Source: Sanguibacter gelidistatuariae (GTDB lineage: Bacteria > Actinomycetota > Actinomycetes > Actinomycetales > Cellulomonadaceae). Taken from it: a stretch of 64,000 nucleotides of DNA. The stretch is from assembly GCF_900096585.1 (NCBI RefSeq), contig NZ_FMYH01000004.1:186001-250000 (forward strand). The letters run 5' to 3'. Both the position numbers and the translations under genes were made by a program. Below the pieces are notes generated by a model. The model had not been told where the DNA came from, made no database searches, and saw only the letters and a list, made by a program, of their open reading frames with translations. Positions 34,001 to 42,800 of the stretch are shown here, in pieces (within the stretch, counting starts at the first letter, position 1; each line of letters begins with the position of its first letter).

Positions 34001-34318
34001 GGCATCCGATGCTGCTCAGCCGGGCTGCGCGACTACACCGTCTCGGCGAAGGTCGACGGCCTGTGGACGGACGTCGCCACCGTCAAGGGGCAGTTCTTCG
34101 AACGGATCACCCAGGTCACCTTCGACCCGGTGACAGCGTCGGCCATCCGGGTGAGCGTGCCCATGACGACAGAACGAGGGGTCCCGGTGCTCTCGTCGAA
34201 CTACTCCGGGGTCGTGGGCGGGATGCACCCCAGCTTCATGCAGCTGGGGTCGACGAGCGACTACGTGGCAGCCATCAGCGCCATCAGCGCGTGGGCACCG
34301 GGCACGGCCGAACCCTGA
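31004..34318 (+). CDS. Membrane-anchored glycoside hydrolase (clan GH-A) with propeller-like and F5/8-type C domains
   Basis: 1104 aa. One N-terminal membrane segment (about 5-28) places the rest outside. Residues about 45-440 are repetitive and beta-propeller-like. Residues about 540-830 are a TIM-barrel hydrolase: acid/base Glu 655 in WSPWNEPNN and nucleophile Glu 759 in WDTESGWW, 104 residues apart as in GH39-like enzymes. Residues about 940-1085 resemble a discoidin/F5-8 type C carbohydrate-binding domain. By analogy with PslG it may trim or process the exported polysaccharide. GTG 31004 follows GAGGGGTGAT; GTG 30992 is the alternative. Confidence 0.8.
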   Translation: MSRRRWWFVWGVVALLIVLVVTLVGIAVTRPRGTPVEDALPTVNPHTVVDFSGAAPVCGFPDVSQITSDGSPGDQDDAPTTVVANVATVQDGRVLDVVVTGDGGQTKAWVLEWDSRHTYTVTRYDVTTGTVEKTFPIDLALSSGGEAFSVDQIVVDDNSAVYLLDTLDGRRDVVKYTGDGDLVWRMAIPTSATTTDSVLSLYGMVLFPAGVHGDTETIGIHEGSTTMHVVTQDGHVATDVKGFTGTVVGQSSAGDVFTVESADGTGKTPASEYLTLSSPAGKSATRFGSQWVADTPVGMAQTYRLAPVSGAAPGPTGTGVVVAENGRGLEWFNDTGVRIGYWPDRTTGEERPYELADGSPIVENDETYYLLVKGAQGSDSAQTVTLAKLTTDELAARLASPVKYNEGSAAQLAVLGAGAGLVTDRVYNAFAPDETPAVSLRLDSPWAAHVDGMTLRYQVRGDPTVWNPVTTDWTDVPLTDAAPGTAPGTTDLPLTLPPTRPGVYQVDAQLLDPTGTAISGTCLQYAVGQTTAGLAALPDGADWGGAAPLRGVTLAEDFNLGSYRYQVDFGSLVTDPTAQPSEAGLNWDAIPLDDLAAAAALAQTSGVKLVLQLGQGGDAEKAAVTAGTWQGWTQQIIADLATRAPGIIYWSPWNEPNNTGYDDGAAYVRDVAAPFAAGARLANPAVKILGGNTLGVPIDWWKAAVDAGACTTMDAVAVHPYTGLNRSWEEDGWTAPGNQMEQLFTTVEPCGTLPVWDTESGWWSDGVANSWAQGADVSRKLLWYSSLGVTDWTYFFSEGGFGETGNSWSLLQFDSHVKPGLLTFETTQAVLAGRGAGTRVDLGVPSAYGMHWEGPGTELLAVWTDDLATSGVLRAARTDPVTVTATDQYGAVTEVTIPAGRGLPIALTGAPVFLTAPAGTGLSVGPAETYGPDVLLGATATASSTNSDTKVETVTSGTPDVDMPWRSGTLAGGAMDKAPWVEVTLEEPTEINRISVATAGIRCCSAGLRDYTVSAKVDGLWTDVATVKGQFFERITQVTFDPVTASAIRVSVPMTTERGVPVLSSNYSGVVGGMHPSFMQLGSTSDYVAAISAISAWAPGTAEP

Positions 34319-34335
34319 ATCAGCCCAGTCACGCG

Positions 34336-35418
34336 TCAGCCCAGCACCGTCCGCCACACTTTCGCGTGCTCCTGCGCGCTGCGATCCCACGTGAACAGCT
34401 CCGCACGCGCACGCGCAGCCTCCACCATCTCCTGGATGCGAGCGTCGTGGGTCGCCGCCCACAGCACCCCCTCGGCGATGTCGTCCCCCGTGGGCTCGAC
34501 CAGCACGCCCGTGTCGCCGACCACCTCAGGCAGAGAGCTCGTCCGGGCCGCCACGACCGGGGTCCGGGCCGCCATCGCCTCAAGAGCCGGCAGCCCGAAC
34601 CCCTCGTACAGCGACGGCACCACGACGACGCTCGCCCCGGCCACCAACCCCGGAACCGACCCCGACGGCACCCGCCCCACCAACGCCGTCCCCGCGAGGG
34701 AGGCGAAGAGCCGAGTGCGGTCCTCGTGCTCGGGGCCGCTGAGCACCAACGTCAGATCAGGGCGCGCCGAGTGGATCTTGGGCCACGCCTGCGCGAGCGC
34801 CGCCAAGTTCTTCCGCTTGGACGCCCCGCCGGCATGCAGCACGTACGGCCCCCGGAGGCCCAGCGCAGACAGGTAGGCGGATGGGCCAGCCATGGCGTCG
34901 AAGAACCGTTCGTCCACACCGTTGTGCACGACGAAGGGGTCGGTGATCCCCAACAGCTCAACGGCTTCCTGTGCGCTGAACTGCGACACGCAGATCACCG
35001 CGGCCGCTCGCCGAGCCTCTTCAGCGGCGACCTTGATGGGCGCCGACTCGTCCGGGAACTTCCAGGCCACGACGTCATGGATGGTGATGACCTCACGCTC
35101 AGGGGCCGGTGGCAGGCTCAGGTCCATCCGGTGCACCACGCAGTCGCGCGGGTAGAGCAGCTTGCCCATCATCGAGCGGGTCCGGGCCGAGGCCACAGCG
35201 AGCCGCCCGAGCGGCAACCGTGCAGTCCCCGCGAGCGGAGAGCGCATCGACCGCACGATTGTCTGGTTCACGACCCACTGCGGCCGTGCTGGTGAGGGGC
35301 TGGCCGTGGATGTGGCGTTGAGCGCCTCCGACGCGCGGGCCGTGATCTCCTGCTGATATACCTGCGCTCCCATGGGAGTATCCACAGCAACGGTGGCAAC
35401 AACGAGCTTCGGTGCCAT
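34336..35418 (-). CDS. Glycosyltransferase family 4
   Basis: 360 aa. Segments: VVNQTIVRSMRSPLAG, VITIHDVVAWKFPDESAP, VICVSQFSAQEAV, VLHAGGASKRKNLAALAQA and SLYEGFGLPALEAMAARTPVVA (donor site), all GT4. I prefer ATG 35418: GGTGG lies upstream, and the 17 codons between it and the ATG at 35469 have low third-position GC and look non-coding. Divergent from the next gene, convergent with the hydrolase. Confidence 0.85.
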   Translation of the reverse strand: MAPKLVVATVAVDTPMGAQVYQQEITARASEALNATSTASPSPARPQWVVNQTIVRSMRSPLAGTARLPLGRLAVASARTRSMMGKLLYPRDCVVHRMDLSLPPAPEREVITIHDVVAWKFPDESAPIKVAAEEARRAAAVICVSQFSAQEAVELLGITDPFVVHNGVDERFFDAMAGPSAYLSALGLRGPYVLHAGGASKRKNLAALAQAWPKIHSARPDLTLVLSGPEHEDRTRLFASLAGTALVGRVPSGSVPGLVAGASVVVVPSLYEGFGLPALEAMAARTPVVAARTSSLPEVVGDTGVLVEPTGDDIAEGVLWAATHDARIQEMVEAARARAELFTWDRSAQEHAKVWRTVLG

Positions 35419-35439
35419 GGTGGAACCACCAGCCTGAGA

Positions 35440-35531
35440 GGGTTTGGTAGTGGGTGAATTGCCCGTCATGGTTCAATCTTGACGGTAGATCGGTCGATCG
35501 CCAGATCAGCGTGGGTGAGATGAGGGGTGAG
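35440..35531. promoter_or_regulatory. GGGTGA direct-repeat region between divergent glycosyltransferases
   Basis: GGGTGAG occurs at 35513-35519 and 35525-35531, 12 bp apart; the surrounding 23 bp match the element at 49892-49914 at 20 positions. A poorer pair, GGGTTTG (35440-35446) and GGGTGAA (35452-35458), is also spaced by 12. The copy at 35525 doubles as the ribosome binding site of the plus-strand gene. A TTGACG lies at 35479-35484. Confidence 0.5.
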
Positions 35532-35535
35532 ATCG

Positions 35536-36699
35536 ATGGACCGACTGCGCATCGCCCTCGTCTCCAGCTCCTACGAGCCGTACACCGGAGGCGTCGAGGA
35601 GCACACCCGACGGGTCGCCGCTGTGCTCGCGGCGCGCGGCCACCAGGTAGAGGTGTGGACCGTCGACCGCGGCGAGCATCTCGGCGTCACGACCCTCGAC
35701 GGCCTCGTCGTCCGTTACCTGCCCGCCCCGCTCCCAGCCCGCTCGCCCACGAGCCTGCTGCGCTTCACCTGGGCTGTGCCCGGTGCCTCCTGGGCATGGT
35801 GGCGCGCCCTGCGCACCTTGCGGCCAGACGTCGTGCACGTGCAGTGCTTCGGGCCCAACGGTGTGTACGCGCTCGCCCTGGCGAGAATGTCCACGGTGCT
35901 GCTCGTGGTGAGCTCCCACGGGGAGACCTTCGCCGACGACCACTCCGTCTTCGACGCTTCCAGACTCATCCCCTTCGCCATGCGATCAGCGCTCGAGCGC
36001 GCGAGCGCGGTAACTGGCTGCTCCCAGGTGGTCCTGGTTGACCTGGCCCGCAGGTTCCCTGGGCGGGGGAGCGACGGCGGCGTGGTGGTGCCCAACGGGG
36101 TCGACCTCCATGAGGTGGAGACGGTGGACGTACGCGAGGTGTCACCGAGCGCCGCGCCCACGGTCCTGGCGGTCGGACGCCTCCAGCACGTCAAAGGCTT
36201 CGACCTGCTCCTGCGCGCCTTCGCCCGCGCCACGGGGGAGGGCGCGGTGCCTGCAGGCACGCGCGTCCGCCTCGGCGGCGACGGACCCGAAGCAGGACCG
36301 CTCGCAGCGCTCGCGAGCGAGCTGGGGATTCGTGACCGGGTAGACCTCCTCGGGCGCCTCGACCGCCAGCAGGTCGCCGCAGAGATGGCCGCCGCGACCG
36401 TCGTCGTGGTGCCCAGCCGGGCAGAGTCCTTCGGCATCACCGTGCTCGAAGCCTGGCGGGCGAAAGCCCCCGTCATCGCCACCACGCGTGGTGGCCCGCC
36501 CGAGTTTGTCAGCGACGGCGACACCGGGCTCCTCGTCGACCCCGTAGACACGACTGCGCTCGCAGCCGCGCTGGCCACCGTGCTAGCCGACGCTGACCTG
36601 CGGCGCCGACTCGGAGAGAACGGCTACCGGCTCGTCCGGGACGAGTACACGTGGGAACGCGTCGCCGACCGGTACGAAGAGCTGTACGGGCGCGCCTAA
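35536..36699 (+). CDS. Glycosyltransferase family 4
   Basis: 387 aa. LVSSSYEPYTGGVEEHTRRV, DVVHVQCFGPNGVYALAL, VVVPNGVDL, VLAVGRLQHVKGFDLLLRAF and the donor site SRAESFGITVLEAWRAKAPVIA identify GT4. ATG 35536 has GAGGGGTGA just upstream. It is the last recognisable gene of the main polysaccharide locus; lhgO follows, convergent. Confidence 0.87.
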   Translation: MDRLRIALVSSSYEPYTGGVEEHTRRVAAVLAARGHQVEVWTVDRGEHLGVTTLDGLVVRYLPAPLPARSPTSLLRFTWAVPGASWAWWRALRTLRPDVVHVQCFGPNGVYALALARMSTVLLVVSSHGETFADDHSVFDASRLIPFAMRSALERASAVTGCSQVVLVDLARRFPGRGSDGGVVVPNGVDLHEVETVDVREVSPSAAPTVLAVGRLQHVKGFDLLLRAFARATGEGAVPAGTRVRLGGDGPEAGPLAALASELGIRDRVDLLGRLDRQQVAAEMAAATVVVVPSRAESFGITVLEAWRAKAPVIATTRGGPPEFVSDGDTGLLVDPVDTTALAAALATVLADADLRRRLGENGYRLVRDEYTWERVADRYEELYGRA

Positions 36700-36727
36700 C
36701 GATCTCGCCCCCACGAGGCGCAACACG

Positions 36728-37930
36728 CTAGGCGGTCGATTCGTCGAGCACCGAGACGATGTGCTTCGCGATCTCCAACGACGCCGTCGCCGCGGGGGAG
36801 GGCGCGTTGATCACGTGCACCTGGCGCGGGCGGGTGCGCAGCAGGAAGTCGTCGACCATCGATCCGTCGCGCTTGAGCGCCTGGGCCCGCACCCCCGCGG
36901 GCGCCGGGACGAGGTCGTCCGGTCCGATCCCCGGCACCAGGCGGGCCAGCGACTTCGCGAAGAGCGCCGCCGACATCGACCGGGCGACCTCCCGCGCGCC
37001 CGGCGCCCAGTTCCGCGCGCCGAGGCGCCACAGCCCCGGCCAGGACAGGGCGTCGGCGACGTCGGCGGGGGAGACGTCGCGGCGCCGGTAGCCCTCCCGG
37101 GCCAGGGCGAGCACAGCGTTGGGGCCGGCATGGACCCCACCGTGGACCATCTTTGTCAGGTGCACACCGAGGAAGGGAAACCGGGGGTCGGGGACGGGAT
37201 AGATGAGTCCCTTCACCCGGCTGGCCGCGGACGGGGCCAGCTCGAAGTACTCGCCGCGGAACGGCACGATCCGCGCCCCCGGCTCGAGGCCGCAGGCGAC
37301 CGCGAGCCGGTCGGCCTGCAGCCCGCCGCACACCACCATGGCATCGGTGACGACCTCCTCCCGGCCGGGCGACGCGGCGTCGTCCAGCCAGGCACGCACC
37401 TGCGCCGCCTCGGTGCGGGCGCCGCGGAAGGCGAGGCCGAAGCGGATCTCGCCGCCGGCGTCTCGCACCTGGTCGGCGAGGGCCAGGCACACCCCGCGGT
37501 AGTCGATGATCCCGGTGCTCTCCACCCGCAGGGCGGCGACGCAGGAGACGTCGGGTTCGTAGTCGCGGGCCTCGTCGGGGCCGATCATCCGGGCGTCGAC
37601 GCCGTTCGCCATGCCCCGCTCGGCGAGTACCTGAAGCCGGGGCAGCTCGGTCGCGTCCACCGCGACAACCAGCTTGCCGCAGGTCTCCACAGCCACGCCG
37701 TGCTCGCGGGCGAAGGCGGGCATCGACCGGGCACCGGCCGCGCCGAGGCGAGCCTTGAGGCTACCCGGGGCGTAGTACAGGCCGGAGTGGACCACCCCGG
37801 AGTTGCGGCCGGTCTGGTGCTGGGCGAGGTCGGGCTCCTTCTCGACCACGAGGACGTCGTCCCCGCGCTGGGCGAGCCGTGCGGCCGTGGCCAGCCCGAT
37901 GATCCCGGCTCCGACGATGAGCACTCGCAT
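36728..37930 (-). CDS. lhgO: L-2-hydroxyglutarate oxidase/dehydrogenase
   Basis: 400 aa FAD-dependent DAO-family enzyme. The dinucleotide site is VLIVGAGIIGLATAARLA; HQTGRNSGVVHSGLYYAPGSLKARL is the LhgO signature, and EYFELAPSA and YPVPDPRFPFLGVHLTKM follow. It oxidises L-2-hydroxyglutarate, a side product of dehydrogenases, to 2-oxoglutarate and passes electrons to the respiratory chain. AGGAGG sits 5 nt before ATG 37930. Unrelated to polysaccharide. Confidence 0.92.
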   Translation of the reverse strand: MRVLIVGAGIIGLATAARLAQRGDDVLVVEKEPDLAQHQTGRNSGVVHSGLYYAPGSLKARLGAAGARSMPAFAREHGVAVETCGKLVVAVDATELPRLQVLAERGMANGVDARMIGPDEARDYEPDVSCVAALRVESTGIIDYRGVCLALADQVRDAGGEIRFGLAFRGARTEAAQVRAWLDDAASPGREEVVTDAMVVCGGLQADRLAVACGLEPGARIVPFRGEYFELAPSAASRVKGLIYPVPDPRFPFLGVHLTKMVHGGVHAGPNAVLALAREGYRRRDVSPADVADALSWPGLWRLGARNWAPGAREVARSMSAALFAKSLARLVPGIGPDDLVPAPAGVRAQALKRDGSMVDDFLLRTRPRQVHVINAPSPAATASLEIAKHIVSVLDESTA

Positions 37931-38093
37931 GAGACCTCCTGTGCGCAACCGTCGGCGTCGGCCGGAGCGGCTTCGGATGTGATGCTCCCGAGCGTGGCAC
38001 AACCGGGCGCGCCAGGCTAGGGGTGGGGCGGGGTGGCCTAGGATCGGAGTTCGCTCGCCGTCGAGTGCGGGCCCGGACCAGATCGAAGGTGTC

Positions 38094-38864
38094 ATGGTGG
38101 AGCGTGCGGTGCTGGTGGCGATCCCCACCTACAACGAGCGCGAGAACCTCGCCGAGGTGGTCGGCCGTACCCGTCGGGCTGCCCCGGAGGCGCACATCCT
38201 CGTGGTCGACGACGGTTCTCCGGATGGCACAGGGGAGATCGCTGACGCCCTTGCCTCGGGCGACGACCACGTGCACGTCATGCACCGGGCCGACAAGCAG
38301 GGACTCGGCGCCGCCTACATCGCCGCCTTCCGGTGGGCGATGGAGCGCGGCTACGGCGCCGTCGTGGAGATGGACGCGGACGGCTCGCACCTTCCGGAGG
38401 AGCTGCCCCGGTTGCTCGCCGCGCTCGACGGGGCCGATGTCGTCCTCGGATCGCGGTGGGTGCCCGGCGGATCCGTGGTCAACTGGCCGCTGCGCCGCAG
38501 GCTGCTGTCGCGCGGGGGCAGCTTCTATGCTCGCATCGCCCTCGGGATCTCCGTCCGCGACGTGACCGGGGGATACCGCGCCTACCGCTCGGAGGTCCTC
38601 GAGCGGGTCCTCGCGAGCGACATCGAGAGCCAGGGGTACTGCTTCCAGATCGACATGGCCCGCCGGAGCCTGGACGAGGGCTTCCAGGTGGTCGAGGTCC
38701 CGATCCAGTTTGTCGAGCGGACCCACGGGGAGTCGAAGATGAGCCAGGGGATCGTCTTGGAGGCGATGGCCCGGGTCACCCGGTGGGGATTTGACCACCG
38801 GGTCGACCAGGTACGTCGCCTCGTGACTCCCTCGAAGCGGCAGGCGCCGGACACCTTGTCCTGA
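38094..38864 (+). CDS. Polyprenol monophosphomannose synthase (Dpm1/Ppm1 catalytic domain)
   Basis: 256 aa GT2. AIPTYNERENLAEVV, VVDDGSPDGTGEIA, VEMDADGSHLPEELP (metal site) and FVERTHGESKMSQGI are the Dpm1/Ppm1 pattern. It transfers mannose from GDP-mannose to polyprenyl phosphate, giving the donor used by membrane mannosyltransferases for protein O-mannosylation and lipoglycans. No fused Lnt domain, unlike M. tuberculosis Ppm1. Convergent with padR, 17 bp apart. Confidence 0.9.
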   Translation: MVERAVLVAIPTYNERENLAEVVGRTRRAAPEAHILVVDDGSPDGTGEIADALASGDDHVHVMHRADKQGLGAAYIAAFRWAMERGYGAVVEMDADGSHLPEELPRLLAALDGADVVLGSRWVPGGSVVNWPLRRRLLSRGGSFYARIALGISVRDVTGGYRAYRSEVLERVLASDIESQGYCFQIDMARRSLDEGFQVVEVPIQFVERTHGESKMSQGIVLEAMARVTRWGFDHRVDQVRRLVTPSKRQAPDTLS

Positions 38865-38881
38865 GCGGCGCCTGGCGTGGC

Positions 38882-39553
38882 TCAGCTCTCCGCGAGGATC
38901 GTGTAGAGGTCGCGGCGTGCGGCGTCGACGATCGCGATGGCCCGCTCGATCTGCTCGGGGGTCCCGGCGGCTCCGACCTGACGGACGGCCGCGTGCAGCA
39001 GGTGGGTCTGGTCGGCGAGCTTGTGGCCCTCGCCGGCCTCGACGTCCCAGGGCTGGCGCCCGGTCGAGGCGGCCTCAGCCGCGACGGCCCGGCCCTGGTC
39101 GGTGAGGGAGTAGACGCGCTTGCCCTCGCTCTCGGTCGAGGTGGCCAGTCCGCTCTCCTCGAGCAGCTGGAGCACCGGGTAGACCGAGCCGGGGCTGGGC
39201 TGCCAGCGGCCCTGGGTCTTCGCGGCGAGTTCCTGGATGATCTGGTAGCCGTGGGCGTCGGTCTCGGTGAGGACGGCGAGGACGGCGGCGCGGACGTCAC
39301 CGCGCCGGGCCCGTCCGCCGAAGCCTCCGCGGCCGCCGCCGAAGCCGCCGCGTCCTCCGCCGCGCGGTCCGCGCGACTCGGGGTCGAAGCGACCCATGTC
39401 GCCTCCGGACCGGCGGCGTTCGCCCGGACCGGATCCTCCGAAGGGGGAGTCGGGGCCGAAGTTTGAGCCGGAGCCGGAGGCCGGTCCGCGCTCGAAGGGT
39501 GCGTTGTGGTCAAGCTGGTCGTGACCACCGTGGTGGTGTGCGTGGGATCGCAT
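38882..39553 (-). CDS. PadR family transcriptional regulator with Gly/Arg-rich N-terminus
   Basis: About 223 aa. The winged-helix domain (about 80-160) is clear: RRGDVRAAVLAVLTETDAHG, YQIIQELAAKTQG, SPGSVYPVLQLLEESGLA and KRVYSLTDQGRAVAAE. A disordered His- and Gly/Arg-rich stretch precedes it (HHHGGH, repeated RGGFGG), and a C-terminal helical domain of about 45 residues should dimerise. ATG 39553 is preferred; ATG 39574 would add seven residues. Two palindromes 95-120 bp upstream are candidate operators. Confidence 0.87.
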   Translation of the reverse strand: MRSHAHHHGGHDQLDHNAPFERGPASGSGSNFGPDSPFGGSGPGERRRSGGDMGRFDPESRGPRGGGRGGFGGGRGGFGGRARRGDVRAAVLAVLTETDAHGYQIIQELAAKTQGRWQPSPGSVYPVLQLLEESGLATSTESEGKRVYSLTDQGRAVAAEAASTGRQPWDVEAGEGHKLADQTHLLHAAVRQVGAAGTPEQIERAIAIVDAARRDLYTILAES

Positions 39554-39647
39554 GGGTGTGTCTCTTCTCGTCATGGCCCCCGGGTGGGAGCTCCTTTTCG
39601 CTGGATGACCTCTGCGTCATGAGCGTCGGTCGGTTGCGAATACGTTA

Positions 39648-39672
39648 ACGATATATCGTGATCGCTCACGAT
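39648..39672. promoter_or_regulatory. Palindromic operators upstream of padR
   Basis: A perfect 12-bp palindrome, ACGATATATCGT (39648-39659), overlaps a second inverted repeat, ATCGTGA (39655-39661) with TCACGAT (39666-39672). The AT-rich core in a GC-rich genome and the position before padR suggest PadR autoregulation, possibly reaching mfd on the other side. Confidence 0.55.
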
Positions 39673-39872
39673 GCAATGATGAATTGGTGAACGATCTGTT
39701 GAGGATTCGGCATCCCGTGGACGCGCCCGCTGCTGTCGGCGGCCGGGCGTAGTCTGGTTTCTGCTCAGCCCGGACCGCCTCACGATCGGTTCGGGCCTGT
39801 TGTGCTGTCCCGTGCTGGCGGAGCGACCGTCGCGCAGCGCGTGCCCAGACCCGCCGGAAGGAAATCCCGCGC

Positions 39873-42800
39873 ATGAACCTCACCGGAATCCTGCCCGCCC
39901 TCCTCGGCGACCCCGGGGCGAGCGCCGTCGTCGACCGCGTCCGCAGCCGCGGCGGCCTCGACGTGATCGGCCCGACCGGCGTGCGGCCTCCGCTGCTCGC
40001 GGCTATGGCCGGTGCGCGGGCGAGCGACGGCGTGATACCGGAGGCGGGCGCCCCCGGCTCGCGCCCTCTCGTCGTGGTCACCGCGACCGGGCGCGAGGCG
40101 GACGAGCTCGCGAGCGCGCTGCGCTGCTACCTGCCCTACGACGCCGTCGCCGTGCTCCCCGCGTGGGAGACCCTCCCGCACGAGCGGCTCTCCCCACGCT
40201 CGGACACCGTCGCCCGCCGCCTCGCCGTCTTCCGCCGGCTCGCCCACCCCGAGGCCGACGGCGGCATGACCGGCGCGATCCGGGTGCTCGTCATGCCGGT
40301 GCGCGCCCTGCTGCAGCCAGTCGTGGAGGGCCTGGGCGACCTCGAGCCGGTGCGCCTGGAGGTCCGCGACCACGCCGACCTCTCGGCCGTCGCCGACCGG
40401 CTGTCCGCGGCCGCCTACGCCCGCGTCGACATGGTCGAGCGACGCGGCGAGTTCGCCGTGCGCGGCGGGATCCTCGACGTGTTCCCACCGACCGAGGACC
40501 ACCCGCTGCGGGTCGAGTTCTGGGGCGAGGACGTCGAGGAGATCCGCTGGTTCGCCGTCGCCGACCAGCGCAGCCTCGAGGTCGCCGACCATGGTGTGTG
40601 GGCCCCGCCGTGCCGGGAGATGCTGCTCACCGACGACGTCCGCGACCGCGCCGCTGCGCTCGTCGACCAGCTCCCGGGCGCCCACGAGATGCTCGACAAG
40701 ATGGCCGCCGGGATCGCCGTGGAGGGCATGGAGTCCCTCGCCCCGGCGCTCGTGGACGCCATGGTCCCGGTCCTGGACCTCGTGCCCGACGACGCGCTCA
40801 TCATCATCAACGACCCCGAGCGGGTGCGCCGCCGGGCCCACGACCTCGTCGCCACCACGCAGGAGTTCCTCGCCGCGGCCTGGACCTCGGCAGCGGCCGG
40901 CGGATCCACCCCGATCGACCTCAGCGCGGCGTCGTTCCTGTCAGTCGAGGACGTCCGCGACCTCTCCGCCCGCCGCGGCCTGGGCTGGTGGACCATGAGC
41001 CCCTTCGGGCTTGACGACCCGTCGGCCGACCCCGGCGTCGCCGATCCTGGCGCGCCGGTCGTCGTGGACCCCGACGCCGAGACCATCCGGGTGGCCGCCC
41101 GCGACGTCGAGAGCTACCGCGGGGACATCACCCGGGCCCTCGACGACCTGCGCGGGCTGCAGCACGCGGGCTGGCGGCTCGTGCTGGCGACCGAAGGCCA
41201 CGGCCCGGCCAAGCGCATGGTCGAGCAGCTCAGCGGCTCCGACACGGCCGCGCGCCTCGTCGGCGAGATCACCGCCGAACCAGAGGGCGGCGTCGTGCTC
41301 GTGACGCCCGCGCCGGTCGGCCCGGGCTTCGTCGCCCCCGAGCTCCGCCTCGCGGTGTTCTCCGAATCTGACCTCACCGGCCGCGCGGGGACCTCGACGC
41401 GGGACATGCGCAAGATGCCCTCGAAGCGGCGCAACGTCGTCGACCCTCTCCAACTGCGCCCGGGCGACTTCGTGGTCCACGAGCAGCACGGCGTCGGCAA
41501 GTTCGTCGAGCTGGTCCAGCGCACGCTCGGGGCCGGGGCGAACGCCGCGACCCGCGAGTACCTCGTCATCGAGTACGCGCCCTCGCGCAAGGGCCACCCC
41601 GGCGACCGCCTCTTCGTGCCGACCGATCAGCTCGACCAGGTGACGAAGTACACCGGCGGCGAGTCGCCCTCGCTCAACAAGATGGGCGGCTCGGACTGGG
41701 GCAAGACGAAGGGCAAGGCGCAGAAGGCGATCAAGGAGATCGCGAGCGAGCTCATCCGCCTGTACTCCGCCCGGATGGCGACCAAGGGCCACGCCTTCAG
41801 CCCGGACACCCCGTGGCAGCGTGAGCTCGAGGACGCCTTCGCCTACGTCGAGACCCCCGACCAGCTCGCCACGATCGACGAGGTCAAGGCGGACATGGAG
41901 AAGACGGTCCCGATGGACCGGCTGGTCTGCGGGGACGTCGGCTACGGAAAGACCGAGATCGCGGTCCGCGCGGCCTTCAAGGCCGTCCAGGACGGCAAGC
42001 AGGTCGCCGTCCTGGTGCCGACGACGCTGCTCGTCCAGCAGCACTACGACACGTTCTCCGAGCGGTACGCCGGCTTCCCCGTCGTGGTCAAGGGCCTGTC
42101 CCGGTTCCAGACCGACGCTGAGGCCAAGGAGGTCATCGAGGGAATGCGCGACGGGACGGTCGACGTCGTCATCGGCACCCACCGCCTGCTGTCCGGGTCG
42201 ATCCGGTTCAAGGACCTGGGGCTGGTCGTCGTCGACGAGGAGCAGCGCTTCGGCGTCGAGCACAAGGAGACACTCAAGCAGCTGCGCACCAACGTCGACG
42301 TGCTCGCCATGAGCGCGACACCCATCCCGCGCACCCTTGAGATGGCGGTCACCGGCATCCGCGAGATGTCCACCCTGGCGACCCCGCCAGAGGAGCGCCA
42401 CCCGGTGCTCACCTACGTCGGGCCGTACGAGGAGAAGCAGATCATCGCGGCCATCCGCCGCGAGCTGCTGCGCGAGGGCCAGCTGTTCTACGTGCACAAC
42501 AAGGTCGACTCGATCGACGCGACGGCCGGGCGGCTCAGGGAGCTCGTGCCCGAGGCCCGGATCGAGGTGGCGCACGGCAAGATGAACGAGCACCAGCTCG
42601 AGCGGGTCATCCAGGACTTCTGGGAGAAGAAGTTCGACGTGCTCGTGTGCACGACGATCATCGAGACCGGCCTGGACATCTCCAACGCCAACACCCTCAT
42701 CCTCGAGCGCGCCGACATGCTCGGGCTGTCCCAGCTGCACCAGCTGCGCGGCCGAGTGGGTCGCGGGCGCGACCGCGCCTACGCCTACTTCCTCTACCCA

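Noticed and set aside
33589-35295. 568-aa plus-strand open frame
   Set aside because: Shifted-frame shadow of the hydrolase, continuing antisense to a glycosyltransferase.
8711-36699. Locus as a recent genomic island
   Set aside because: No mobility genes or flanking repeats, and base composition looks only mildly different by eye; transfer is possible but unsupported here.
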